DNA from: an uncultured Duganella sp.
Lineage (GTDB): Bacteria; Pseudomonadota; Gammaproteobacteria; Burkholderiales; Burkholderiaceae
Direction of reading: 5' to 3'
DNA length: 43,074 nucleotides
Assembly (NCBI GenBank): GCA_946482335.1
Contig: CAMLRG010000021.1
Span: forward strand, 1 to 43,074
Shown: piece by piece, positions 1-8,245 of the stretch
Layout of the letters: every line of letters begins with the position of its first letter
Numbering within the stretch: the stretch's first letter is position 1
Notes under the pieces: model-generated
What the model was told of the DNA's origin: nothing
The model's input: only the letters and a program-made list of their open reading frames with translations
Databases searched by the model: none
Program-made: the position numbers and the translations under genes

Positions 1-14
1 CCCTTCGAACAGAC

Positions 15-54
15 GGGGTCTGACCCTCCGGGTCAGACCCCGGTTTACCGGTTT
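15..54. repeat. Palindromic repeat, copy 1 (12-bp stem, 3-base loop, plus flank)
   Basis: Positions 15-26 and 30-41 form a perfect 12-bp inverted repeat around the loop TCC. It is followed by GGTTTACCGGTT (42-53), the reverse complement of the AACCGGTAAACC that precedes the hairpin at 3577-3603. Read on the minus strand, both copies have the same plan: the 12-base flank, a 12-bp stem, then a 3-base loop. There is no T-run beside the hairpin, so it is not a typical intrinsic terminator. It resembles a REP-like dispersed element. The rest of 1-166 holds no gene that I can support. Confidence 0.7.
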
Positions 55-138
55 AAAGCCGTAACTCCAGCACCACCCGAGCTTTCGAAAGTCCCAAATT
101 CGACATACAACAGCAAGCTGTCTCAATTTGTAGAATTT

Positions 139-166
139 TTGACATGGCCCCGCCAGCCCCGATAGT
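139..166 (+). promoter_or_regulatory. Putative sigma-70 promoter of the M4 protease gene
   Basis: A perfect -35 TTGACA (139-144) is followed after 16 bases by GATAGT (161-166), a 4/6 match to the -10 consensus. Transcription would start near 173 and give a leader of about 40 bases before the ATG at 215. The -10 is weak, so this is a prediction only. Confidence 0.4.
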
Positions 167-214
167 GTGGCATTCCCTAAAACACAAAACCACCTCGGGA
201 CAATTGGAGACTCT

Positions 215-1927
215 ATGGAAATTCGCAAAACGCTGATCGCCGCAGCAATCGCTGTGGTTGCCGCACAAGCTGGCGCCGCCAGCATGATGTCCAGCCCGGT
301 TGCCTTTTCCGCGCAGGAAAAATCCCGCCTGATCGCCACCCTGAACGCCGAACGCAGCAAGCATGGCCTGGACACCGATCATGGCTTCGTCATCGCCAGC
401 CAGCACCCTGGTGAACAGGGCAAGGCGATCAGCCGCCTGAACCACACCTACAAGGGCGTGCGAATCTTTGAATCCGAGTCCGTGGTGGTCACCGACCAGG
501 GCGGCAATATCGTCAGCGAGTCGCTCGGCGAACGCCGCCAGGGCCTGTCGGCCAAGCGCTTCGATGTGAAGCCAAGCATCAGTGGCAAGGATGCGATCGC
601 CCTGGCAACCAGGAGCATGCCTGGCCGCGGCGTCCAGATCGATCCACCGTCCGCCGAGCTGGTCATCTTCCCGGTGATGAAGAGCGTGCGTGCCGCCGGC
701 GCCGAGAACAAGGCCGAAGCGGACCTGAACGCAGTCGACCTGCAGGACGTGGTGGGCAGCCATGAGCTGGCCTACCTGGTAAAGACCCGCATGAAGGACG
801 CATTCCACGACACCATCGTCAGTGCACGCGATGGCCGCGTCCTGGACCAGTGGAGCGCGATGCAGAACGTGGTGGGCACCGGCCATAGCCAGTACAACGG
901 AGACGTGCCGATCAACACCACCCTGAGCGGCGGCGTGTACAAGATGATCGACGGCAGCCGCGGCACCGGGGGCGCCTTCGGTGCAATGGCCATCACCAAC
1001 GCCGACCACGGCACCACGGCCGGCGCGGTCTATACCAATGCCACCAATATCTGGGGCGACGGCAAGCAGTACATTGCAGGCGGCAGCACCACCAACGCCA
1101 ACGGCCAGACCGCCGCGGTGAACGCGTTGTGGGGCTTGATGAACACCTACGACATGCACAAGAATGTGCTGGGCTGGCAATCGCTGGACGGCAACAACAC
1201 CGCGACCCACATCGCCGTGCACGTCAACACCGCTTACGACAACGCCTACTACTCGGACAGCTGCAAGTGCATGTTCATCGGCGACGGAGGCACCTACTTC
1301 AACAACCTCGGTTCCATCGATGTCATCGGTCACGAGATGGGCCACGGCATCACTGCGGCTTCCTCCAACCTGACCTACCGCGGCGAATCGGGCGGCTTGA
1401 ACGAGTCGTCTTCGGACATCGCAGGCGAAGCGGTTGAAGCCTATGCCCGTGCAGGCGGCACCGGCACCGTACTGCCGGTCCCTTCCGGCAACGACTGGAT
1501 GACTGGCAAGGAAATTTCCAAGTCCGGCCAACCGCTGCGCTGGCTGTACAAGCCAAGCAAGGATGGCAAGTCGCAGGATGCCTGGTCCTCGTCCCTGAAG
1601 CGCCTGAACGTGCACTACAGCAGTGGCCCGAACAACCGCATGTTCTACTTCCTGGCCATGGGCTCCAGCGCGACGGTGGGCAGCGATTACTACTCGCCAT
1701 ACCTGACCCAGGCACCGAAGAACATGACAGGCATCGGTATCGACAAGGCTTACCGTATCTGGTTCCGTGCGAACACCACCAAGTTCACCTCGTCGACCAA
1801 TTACGCAGACGCTCGTTTGAAAGTGCTGGCAGCAGCGCAGGAACTGTATGGCGCGAACAGCTCTGAAGCGAAGGCAGTCCAGCGCGCCTACGCTGCCATT
1901 AATGTCGGGGCCGACGTGGCAGAATAA
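215..1927 (+). CDS. Secreted M4 family (thermolysin-like) zinc metalloprotease
   Basis: This is a 570-residue preproprotein. A signal peptide (MEIRKTLIAAAIAVVAAQAG) is followed by an FTP/PepSY-type propeptide to about residue 210 and then the M4 catalytic domain. The zinc site is clear: HEMGH at 373-377 and the third ligand E397 in GGLNESSSD, 24 residues after the first His as in thermolysin. A later VHYSSGPNN (His467) matches the transition-state His of the family. The protein probably degrades extracellular protein after propeptide cleavage. I chose ATG 215 over the in-frame GTG at 167 because GGAGA lies at 206-210 and the signal peptide begins there. No C-terminal PPC or P domain is visible. 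An intrinsic terminator follows at 1950-1982. The family is certain; the substrate is unknown. Confidence 0.93.
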   Translation: MEIRKTLIAAAIAVVAAQAGAASMMSSPVAFSAQEKSRLIATLNAERSKHGLDTDHGFVIASQHPGEQGKAISRLNHTYKGVRIFESESVVVTDQGGNIVSESLGERRQGLSAKRFDVKPSISGKDAIALATRSMPGRGVQIDPPSAELVIFPVMKSVRAAGAENKAEADLNAVDLQDVVGSHELAYLVKTRMKDAFHDTIVSARDGRVLDQWSAMQNVVGTGHSQYNGDVPINTTLSGGVYKMIDGSRGTGGAFGAMAITNADHGTTAGAVYTNATNIWGDGKQYIAGGSTTNANGQTAAVNALWGLMNTYDMHKNVLGWQSLDGNNTATHIAVHVNTAYDNAYYSDSCKCMFIGDGGTYFNNLGSIDVIGHEMGHGITAASSNLTYRGESGGLNESSSDIAGEAVEAYARAGGTGTVLPVPSGNDWMTGKEISKSGQPLRWLYKPSKDGKSQDAWSSSLKRLNVHYSSGPNNRMFYFLAMGSSATVGSDYYSPYLTQAPKNMTGIGIDKAYRIWFRANTTKFTSSTNYADARLKVLAAAQELYGANSSEAKAVQRAYAAINVGADVAE

Positions 1928-1949
1928 GCTGCGCAGTCCTGGATCGAAG

Positions 1950-1982
1950 GAGCCGCCGGTGCAAACCGGCGGCTCTTTTTTT
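1950..1982 (+). terminator. Intrinsic terminator of the M4 protease gene
   Basis: A perfect 11-bp GC-rich stem (1950-1960 with 1965-1975) encloses a GCAA tetraloop and is followed by seven T residues (1976-1982). The T-run reaches into the stop codon of the convergent pagL gene. On the minus strand the hairpin has no T-run, so it should work mainly for the plus-strand transcript. Confidence 0.9.
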
Positions 1983-2526
1983 AGTAGCGGTAGGACGCTT
2001 TGAGTACGATGACGTCGACGCCGCTGTTCGGCTTCTTGATGCCGCCGTTGGAGAAGTGCTGTGCCTTGACGCCGACTTCCCACTTGTTGTCGAAGACATA
2101 GCCGACACCGATATGGTCGCCGAACTGGTAAGCGGTCGACAGCCCGTCGTCATTGTTGTTGTAAGTCTTGGAGAGCAGGTGGGCGCCGATACCCCCTTCG
2201 ACATAGAAGCCCTTCTTGTTGGTCTTCTCGAAGCGGAACACCGGGGTGAAGCCGATATCGACGATGTGCTCTTTGTCGCCCGGCACATTGTGCCATTGGC
2301 GGGCTTCCCAGAAGCCTACGCTGGCGTCCCAGTAACCGGTCAGGTGGGTGCCGTTGGAATTGAACCAGCTCCATTCAGGCTTGAAGTCCTTGGTGGCACC
2401 CAGGCGCACCATGCGGATCTTGGAGGCGGAGGCATATTCCACATAGGCGGAATTCACGTCGAAAGCGAAGGCCGATTGCGCCGCGAATACTGCGGCAGAT
2501 GCTGCGATCAGTTTTTTGATTTGCAT
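1981..2526 (-). CDS. pagL: Outer-membrane lipid A 3-O-deacylase, PagL family
   Basis: This 181-residue protein has a signal peptide (MQIKKLIAASAAVFAAQSAFA) and the alternating aromatic strands of an 8-stranded outer-membrane barrel, ending in an aromatic residue (SYRY). The PagL signature HFSNGGIKKPNSG is present, with predicted catalytic His157 and Ser159. The third catalytic position, Glu in Pseudomonas PagL (14 residues after the His), is Asp171 here. The family removes the 3-O acyl chain from lipid A, which remodels the outer leaflet and weakens host or predator recognition. ATG 2526 is preferred over an upstream in-frame start at 2559 because the signal peptide starts there; AGAGAG lies just upstream. 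It is convergent with the M4 protease gene and monocistronic. Confidence 0.85.
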   Translation of the reverse strand: MQIKKLIAASAAVFAAQSAFAFDVNSAYVEYASASKIRMVRLGATKDFKPEWSWFNSNGTHLTGYWDASVGFWEARQWHNVPGDKEHIVDIGFTPVFRFEKTNKKGFYVEGGIGAHLLSKTYNNNDDGLSTAYQFGDHIGVGYVFDNKWEVGVKAQHFSNGGIKKPNSGVDVIVLKASYRY

Positions 2527-2602
2527 ATTTTTCTCTCTAGTCCTTGCCACAGTCTTCATATCGCTGCGGCAATGCCGGCCATTTTACTGACGTTCTGATT
2601 TT

Positions 2603-2631
2603 TTTTCAGACGGCTGCTAAATTGTTAGAAT
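2603..2631 (+). promoter_or_regulatory. Putative sigma-70 promoter of the reductase gene
   Basis: TTTTCA (2603-2608, 4/6) and TAGAAT (2626-2631, 5/6) are separated by 17 bases in an AT-rich patch. The predicted start near 2638 gives a short leader to GTG 2663. Confidence 0.4.
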
Positions 2632-2662
2632 CGTCGCAATATTGTCATATCCGGAGTCCATC

Positions 2663-3565
2663 GTGTCCCAACTTCAGCGAATTGCATTCCTCGGCATCGG
2701 CTTGATGGGGGAGCCGATGGTGCGCCGCCTGCTGGCCGCAGGCTATCCGGTGACTGCCTGGAACCGTACAGCGGGCAAGGCCGGCGTGCTGGCGGCGGCC
2801 GGTGCGGATCCGGACGATGTGCTTACGCACGCGGTGGCCGATGCGCCCATCGTGGTGTCGATGCTGTCGGCCGGCGATGCGGTGGGCGCGGTGATCGAGT
2901 CCGCCCTCGATGCGCTGCGTCCGGGCACCTTGTGGATCGACATGAGCTCCACGCGGCAGGATGAGGCGCAAGCCTTCCATGCGCTGCTGATGTCGCGCGG
3001 CCACCGCTTCCTCGACGCGCCGGTGTCTGGTGGCGTGGGCGGCGCGCAAGCGGGCACGCTGGCCATCATGGCCGGTGGCAGCGAAACCGATTTCGACGCG
3101 GCCCGCGCCGTGCTGGAAGCGATGGGCAAGCCCAGGCTGGTCGGCCCTGCCGGCAGCGGCCAGATTGCGAAGCTGTGCAACCAACTGATCGTGGGCGGCA
3201 CCATCAATATCGTGGCGGAGGCCTTGCTGCTGGCGCAGGCGGCGGGCGCGGACCCGGTGGCCGTGCGTGAAGCCATCCGCGGTGGTTTTGCCGAGAGCCG
3301 CGTGCTGGAAGTGCATGGCCAGCGTATGCTGGAACGGAATTTCCTGCCCGGCGGGCAGGTGCTGACCCAGCTGAAGGACCAGCACAATATCCTTGCCGCC
3401 GCAGCGGCGGCGGGCGTGGCGCTGCCGGTCACCAGCCTGGTGACCGAACGCTATGAGTCGATCAGCGATATTTATCCACGGGCCGACCATTCGGCGGCGC
3501 TACTGGCGCTCGAAGCCTTGAACCGGGGTGTGCGGCTCGGGACGGCAACCGATAAGCTGCCTTGA
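2663..3565 (+). CDS. NAD(P)-dependent beta-hydroxyacid dehydrogenase (HIBADH / tartronate semialdehyde reductase family)
   Basis: This is a 300-residue soluble dehydrogenase. An N-terminal Rossmann motif FLGIGLMGEPM is followed by the substrate-binding signature DAPVSGGVGGAQAGTL and the catalytic-lysine segment GQIAKLCNQ (Lys170). The C-terminal all-helical domain is complete. The family oxidises or reduces small 3-hydroxyacids such as 3-hydroxyisobutyrate, 2-hydroxy-3-oxopropionate or succinic semialdehyde; sequence alone does not choose between them. I set the start at GTG 2663 because CCGGAG lies 6 bases upstream; a TTG at 2642 would add seven non-conserved residues. There are no valine-degradation or glyoxylate-pathway neighbours to suggest the substrate. 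Confidence 0.85.
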   Translation: MSQLQRIAFLGIGLMGEPMVRRLLAAGYPVTAWNRTAGKAGVLAAAGADPDDVLTHAVADAPIVVSMLSAGDAVGAVIESALDALRPGTLWIDMSSTRQDEAQAFHALLMSRGHRFLDAPVSGGVGGAQAGTLAIMAGGSETDFDAARAVLEAMGKPRLVGPAGSGQIAKLCNQLIVGGTINIVAEALLLAQAAGADPVAVREAIRGGFAESRVLEVHGQRMLERNFLPGGQVLTQLKDQHNILAAAAAAGVALPVTSLVTERYESISDIYPRADHSAALLALEALNRGVRLGTATDKLP

Positions 3566-3603
3566 ACCGGTAAACCGGTGCCAGGCCCACAGGGCCTGGC
3601 ACC
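3565..3603. repeat. Palindromic repeat, copy 2 (12-bp stem, 3-base loop, plus flank)
   Basis: AACCGGTAAACC (3565-3576) is followed by a perfect 12-bp stem (3577-3588 with 3592-3603) around the loop ACA. The flank is identical to that of the repeat at 15-54, but the stem differs at four positions per arm, all with matching changes in the other arm. It lies between two convergent genes and overlaps the stop codon of the reductase gene. There is no T-run, so any terminator role would be non-classical. Confidence 0.7.
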
Positions 3604-3606
3604 ATG

Positions 3607-4797
3607 CTATTTCGGCAGCGCCGCTTCGGCCAGGTGTACCCAGAAGCTGGCGCCGATCGGCAGCAGGCGGTCGTTGAAATCGTAGCTGGCGTTATGCAGC
3701 ACGCAGGGACCGAGGCCGTGGCCGCCGTCGCGGTGCTCGCCTTCGCCATTGCCGATGAAGATGTAGCAGCCCGGCTTCTCCTGCAGGAAGAAGGCGAAAT
3801 CCTCGGCGCCCATGGTCGGCTCGACATTGCCGTCCACCATGGATTCGCCGACCACCGATTTCATCACTTCCAGCGCAAACCTGGTCTCGCGCGCGTGGTT
3901 CACCAGCGGCGGGTAATTGCGGCGGAAGGTGAATTCCACTTCCGCGTCGAAGGCGGCGGCGATGCCTTCCGCCAGTGACTGCATGCGCCGTTCCACCATG
4001 TCCAGCACTTCCGTGGTGAAGGTGCGCACGGTGCCGACCAGTTTGGCGTCGTCGGGGATGACGTTGGTGGCGCTGCCGGAATGGATCTGGGTGATCGACA
4101 GCACGGCCGTATCCAGCGGGCTCTTGTTGCGCGTGACGATGGTTTGCCATGCCTGCGCAATCTGCACCGCGATCATGATCGGGTCGATGCCCTTGTGCGG
4201 TTGCGCCGCGTGGGCGCCCTTGCCGCGCACCGTCACGTGGAATTCGTTGGAAGAGGCCATCATCGGGCCTTCGCACACGCTCAGGGTTCCGGTCGCGGTG
4301 CCTGGCCAGTTATGCATGCCGTAAATCGCATCCATCGGGAAGCGCTCGAACAAGCCATCCCGTATCATCTGGCGCGCACCGGCCCCGCCTTCCTCCGCGG
4401 GCTGGAACACCAGGTAAACGGTGCCGTCGAAGTTGCGGTGCTTGGCCAGGTGGTGCGCCGCCCCCAGCAGCATGGCGGTATGGCCGTCATGGCCGCAGGC
4501 GTGCATCTTGCCCGGGTGTCTGGACGCATGCGGGAACGTATTGATTTCCTGCATCGGCAGGGCATCCATATCGGCACGCAAGCCAATGGCGCGGCTTGAG
4601 CTGCCGTTCTTGATGATGCCCACCACGCCGGTCTTGCCCAGGCCACGCTCGAAGGGGATACCCCATTCGGCCAGTTTGGCGCAGACGACATCGGCGGTCC
4701 GTTCTTCTTCATAGCAGAGTTCCGGGTGGGCATGCAGGTCGCGTCGGATCTGCTGCAACTCGGACTGAAACGCAATAATCGGGTCGATCAGTTTCAT
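3607..4797 (-). CDS. M20 family amidohydrolase (hippurate hydrolase / N-acyl amino acid aminoacylase type)
   Basis: This protein of about 396 residues opens with IRRDLHAHPELCYEEERT, the classic HipO/AbgA start. Metal-site motifs follow: MHACGHDGHTAMLLG, PAEEGGAGARQM, and GMHNWPG before the dimerisation domain. Members hydrolyse N-acyl amino acids (hippurate, N-acetyl amino acids, indole-acetyl conjugates) in the cytoplasm with two divalent metals. Two starts are plausible: ATG 4797 (MKLIDPI, GGAG 6 bases upstream), used here because family proteins start there, and ATG 4821, which has a stronger GGGAGG at 5 bases and adds eight residues. It is divergent from the molybdopterin oxidoreductase gene. 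The substrate is not predictable. Confidence 0.87.
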   Translation of the reverse strand: MKLIDPIIAFQSELQQIRRDLHAHPELCYEEERTADVVCAKLAEWGIPFERGLGKTGVVGIIKNGSSSRAIGLRADMDALPMQEINTFPHASRHPGKMHACGHDGHTAMLLGAAHHLAKHRNFDGTVYLVFQPAEEGGAGARQMIRDGLFERFPMDAIYGMHNWPGTATGTLSVCEGPMMASSNEFHVTVRGKGAHAAQPHKGIDPIMIAVQIAQAWQTIVTRNKSPLDTAVLSITQIHSGSATNVIPDDAKLVGTVRTFTTEVLDMVERRMQSLAEGIAAAFDAEVEFTFRRNYPPLVNHARETRFALEVMKSVVGESMVDGNVEPTMGAEDFAFFLQEKPGCYIFIGNGEGEHRDGGHGLGPCVLHNASYDFNDRLLPIGASFWVHLAEAALPK

Positions 4798-4892
4798 ATG
4801 GTTCTCCATCGGTGTTGTCATTCTAGCCTCCCGATGCGATTTTCTGGAATCGTTTACGATACTGTTTTCAGCCGCCGCCAATCCAGATCAAG

Positions 4893-6947
4893 ATGCCAAG
4901 CACACAAGTCCGCGCCACCTGTCCCCACGATTGCCCCGATACCTGCGCCCTGCTGGTCACCGTTGAAGACGGCGTGGCCACCGAAGTGAAGGGCGACCCC
5001 GAGCACCCGACCACGGCCGGGGTGCTGTGCACCAAGGTGTCGCGCTATACCGAGCGCACCTATTCGGCCGACCGCCTGCTGTACCCGATGCGCCGCGTCG
5101 GCAAGAAGGGCGAGGGCAGGTTCGAGCGCATCAGCTGGGAGCAGGCCCTGGATGAGATTGCGGCCCGCCTGAAACCGCTGGCGGCGAGCGAGCCGGAAGC
5201 CATCCTGCCGTACAGCTATGCCGGCACCATGGGCCTGGTGCAGGGCGAATCCATGTCGTCCCGCTTCTTCCACAAGATCGGTGCCTCCCTGCTGGACCGC
5301 ACGATTTGCGCCACGGCCGGCGCCACCGGCTACAAATACACGGTGGGCGCTTCGATCGGCACCGATATCGAACAATTCCAGGATGCCAAACTGATCATCA
5401 TCTGGGGCGGCAACCCGATCGCGTCCAACCTCCATTTCTGGACCCGCGCCCAGGAAGCCAAGCGCCGCGGCGCCAAGCTGATTGCCATTGATCCCTACCG
5501 CTCGCTGACGGCCGAGAAATGCCACCAGCACATCGCCGTGATGCCGGGCACCGATGCCGCGCTGGCGCTGGGCCTGATGCACATCCTGGTGCGCGACGAC
5601 TTGCTCGACCATGAATACATTGCCGCGTACACGGTCGGCTTCGAGCAACTGCGCGCACGGGTGGCTGAGTGGACGCCCGAGCGCACCGCCGCCACCTGCG
5701 GCATCACCGTCGCGGAAGTGGAAGGCCTGGCCCGCGATTACGGCAGCACCGCCAAGCGCGGCGAGCCGGTGGCGATCCGCATGAATTACGGGGTGCAGCG
5801 CGTGCACGGCGGCGGCATGGCGGCGCGCAATATCGCCTGCCTGCCGGCCCTGGTGGGCGCCTGGCGCCATGCGGCGGGCGGCGTGCAGCTGTCGGCGTCC
5901 GGCACCTTCAAGAAGAACCTGGCCGCCTTGCAGCGCCCGGATCTGCTGGCGCGGCAGCCGCGCACCATCAATATGTCCACCATCGGCGACGACTTGCTGC
6001 GCCCGGCTTCGCCGGAATTCGGCCCGCAGGTGAAGGCGGTCATCGTGTACAACTCGAACCCGCTGGCGGTGGCGCCGGAATCGGCCAAGGTGGCGGCCGG
6101 CTTTGCGCGTGAAGACTTGTTCACCGTCGTGCTCGAGCATTTCCAGACCGACACCGCCGATTACGCGGACATCGTGCTGCCGGCCACCACCCAGCTGGAA
6201 CATACCGATGCGCACGGTGCCTATGGCCACCTGTACATGATGGCCAACAATCCCGCCATCGCACCGCTGGGCGAAGCCAAGCCAAACACCGAAATCTTCC
6301 GCCTGCTGGCAGCGCGCATGGGCTTCGACGACCCCTGCTTCCGCGACAGTGATGACGAGCTGGCATCGGTGGCATTCGTGCAAGTCGACTGGGAGTCACT
6401 CAAGCGCAAGGGCTGGCAGAAACTGGAAGTTCCGGATGCACCTTTTGCATGCGGCAATTTCCCCACACCTTCGGGAAAATGTGAGTTCTATTCGGAAAGC
6501 ATGAAGGCCGATGGCCTGGACCCCTTGCCGGCGTACATCCCGAACTACGAATCTGCGGCATCTTCGCCCGAACTGGCGGCAAAATACCCGCTTGCGATGA
6601 TATCTCCGCCAGCGCGCAACTTCCTGAACTCGACTTTTGTCAACGTGCAAAGCCTGCGCGCTACGGAAGGCGAGCCGCAGCTCGACATCCATCCTGACGA
6701 TGCGGCAACACGTGCCATCAACCACGGCGATATGGTGCGCATCTTCAACGATCGTGGCTCCTTCATGTGCAAGGCGCGCGTCACGCCGAAGGCCCGGAAA
6801 GGCTTGGTGGTGGGGCTGTCGATCTGGTGGAAGAAGCTGGCGGGCGATGGCAAAAACGCCAATGAAGTCACCAGCCAGCGGCTGACCGACATGGGTCGTG
6901 CGCCGACGTTTTACGATACACTGGTTCAAGTCGAGAAAGCCGCTTGA
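4893..6947 (+). CDS. Molybdopterin-dependent oxidoreductase (formate dehydrogenase/nitrate reductase superfamily)
   Basis: The 684-residue protein starts with a [4Fe-4S] cluster motif CPHDCPDTC (Cys10, Cys14, Cys18) and a fourth Cys at about 46 (VLCTKVS). The large molybdopterin domain carries TICATAGATG, where Cys139 is the probable molybdenum ligand. The C-terminal domain (FLNSTFVNV ... GDMVRIFNDRGSF) is the molybdopterin-dinucleotide-binding domain. No Tat signal is seen, so it is probably cytoplasmic. It belongs to the group often annotated as a stand-alone molybdopterin oxidoreductase or formate dehydrogenase subunit; the substrate cannot be read from the sequence. No partner iron-sulfur or membrane subunits are adjacent. 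The next gene starts 9 bases after its stop, so the two are probably cotranscribed. Confidence 0.85.
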   Translation: MPSTQVRATCPHDCPDTCALLVTVEDGVATEVKGDPEHPTTAGVLCTKVSRYTERTYSADRLLYPMRRVGKKGEGRFERISWEQALDEIAARLKPLAASEPEAILPYSYAGTMGLVQGESMSSRFFHKIGASLLDRTICATAGATGYKYTVGASIGTDIEQFQDAKLIIIWGGNPIASNLHFWTRAQEAKRRGAKLIAIDPYRSLTAEKCHQHIAVMPGTDAALALGLMHILVRDDLLDHEYIAAYTVGFEQLRARVAEWTPERTAATCGITVAEVEGLARDYGSTAKRGEPVAIRMNYGVQRVHGGGMAARNIACLPALVGAWRHAAGGVQLSASGTFKKNLAALQRPDLLARQPRTINMSTIGDDLLRPASPEFGPQVKAVIVYNSNPLAVAPESAKVAAGFAREDLFTVVLEHFQTDTADYADIVLPATTQLEHTDAHGAYGHLYMMANNPAIAPLGEAKPNTEIFRLLAARMGFDDPCFRDSDDELASVAFVQVDWESLKRKGWQKLEVPDAPFACGNFPTPSGKCEFYSESMKADGLDPLPAYIPNYESAASSPELAAKYPLAMISPPARNFLNSTFVNVQSLRATEGEPQLDIHPDDAATRAINHGDMVRIFNDRGSFMCKARVTPKARKGLVVGLSIWWKKLAGDGKNANEVTSQRLTDMGRAPTFYDTLVQVEKAA

Positions 6948-6956
6948 GAATGTTTT

Positions 6957-8087
6957 ATGCGCACGTTAGCACACTTGAAACTGCGCGCCAGATACCTGGC
7001 GACGGCGGCGGTGTGCGCCGCGATGCTGGCGGGTTGCGCGCAATTCAAGTATTACTTCCAGGCGGCCCAGGGCCAGTATGCGCTCTGGTCCGATGCCCGC
7101 CCGATCGATGACTGGATCGGCGACCCTGCCACCGACCCCAGGCTCAAGGCCCGCCTGGAAAAGGCTAAGCTGATCCGCCGTTTCGCGGTGCGGGAACTCG
7201 GCTTGCCCGACAATGCCAGCTACAAGAATTACGCCGCGCTGAAGCGCCAATTCGTGCTGTGGAATGTGGTTGCCACGCCCGAGCTGTCGCTGCGGCCGGT
7301 GCAATGGTGCTTCCCGATTGCCGGCTGCGTCAGCTACCGCGGCTACTACAACAAGGCCGACGCCGAAGCCTATGCCGATGAGTTGCGCAAGGAAGGCCAT
7401 GACGTCAACGTGGGCGGCGTGCCCGCCTATTCCACGCTGGGCTGGTTCAGCGACCCCTTGCTGTCCACTTTCATCAACCATTCCGATGCCGAACTGGCGC
7501 GCCTGGTCTTCCACGAGCTGGCGCACCAGGTGGTCTATGTGCAGGGCGACTCCAAGTTCAATGAGGCGTTTGCCTCGGCGGTGGAAGAAGCCGGCGTCAA
7601 CCGCTGGCTGGAGTTGTACGGCAACGATGCCATGCGCGAAGCCTATGTGCGCTACAACGCCCGCCGCCAGGACTTCCTCGCCCTGCTGGTCAAGCATCGC
7701 CAGATGTTGGCGGATAACTACGCCAGCAAAGCCAGCGTGAAGAAAAAGCGGGAGGAAAAGCTGCGCGTCTTCGCGGCCTTGCAGGAAGAATACAAGGTCT
7801 TGAAGGCCAACTGGGGCGGCTACAATGGCTATGACCGCTTCTTTGCGGAATCGCTCAATAATGCCCATTTGGCATCTGTTGCAACCTATAATGATTTGCT
7901 GCCAGGGTTCCGCGCCTTGCTTGCGAAAGAAAAGGCATTTCCGGGCTTCTATGCTGCGGTCCGGAACATGAGCAACCTGCCGTCCGTCGAACGGCATGAC
8001 AGGCTGCACGAACTGGCGCGCACCATGGCGCAAGCCATGGAGCCCGCAACCGCCGCTGCACCAAAGGAACCGGGCGGTGTGAACTGA
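6957..8087 (+). CDS. Predicted zinc aminopeptidase lipoprotein (DUF2265/PF10023 family)
   Basis: This 376-residue protein has a lipoprotein signal peptide with lipobox LAGC (lipidated Cys27). A zinc-protease motif HELAHQ sits at residues 186-191 and the downstream NEAFASAVEE supplies a likely third ligand (about Glu203), in the arrangement of the putative aminopeptidase family PF10023. It should sit in the periplasm anchored to a membrane. The region after the catalytic helices is long and helical, rich in Lys and Glu near 250-280. No strong ribosome-binding site is seen; the start is 9 bases after the preceding stop, consistent with coupling. The substrate is unknown, and the link to the molybdoenzyme is positional only. 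Confidence 0.8.
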   Translation: MRTLAHLKLRARYLATAAVCAAMLAGCAQFKYYFQAAQGQYALWSDARPIDDWIGDPATDPRLKARLEKAKLIRRFAVRELGLPDNASYKNYAALKRQFVLWNVVATPELSLRPVQWCFPIAGCVSYRGYYNKADAEAYADELRKEGHDVNVGGVPAYSTLGWFSDPLLSTFINHSDAELARLVFHELAHQVVYVQGDSKFNEAFASAVEEAGVNRWLELYGNDAMREAYVRYNARRQDFLALLVKHRQMLADNYASKASVKKKREEKLRVFAALQEEYKVLKANWGGYNGYDRFFAESLNNAHLASVATYNDLLPGFRALLAKEKAFPGFYAAVRNMSNLPSVERHDRLHELARTMAQAMEPATAAAPKEPGGVN

Positions 8088-8144
8088 TGTTGCTTTGCAA
8101 CAGAAAGGCCCGCTAGAGTACGCGTTCCAAATCCTGAAAATAGC

Positions 8145-8173
8145 TTGCCCTGTGCCGGCCCGCACGATAGCAT
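8145..8173 (+). promoter_or_regulatory. Putative sigma-70 promoter of the fadD pair
   Basis: TTGCCC (8145-8150, 4/6) and TAGCAT (8168-8173, 4/6) are 17 bases apart in the 158-base gap before the first fadD. The predicted start is near 8180. No clear fatty-acid regulator operator was recognised in the gap. Confidence 0.3.
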
Positions 8174-8245
8174 CTAGACTACGGGAAAGCACGGGCGTTC
8201 TATTTTCCCAAATAAAACATATAAAACTGAGACAAGAGGCACAGG

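Noticed and set aside
53..2083. Minus-strand open frame of 676 codons over the M4 protease
   Set aside because: Low-complexity shadow of the protease gene; no motif, and it runs through the terminator and into pagL.
3577..3603. Hairpin as an intrinsic terminator
   Set aside because: There is no T-run on either side, and the same architecture recurs at 15-54, so a repeat element is the better reading.
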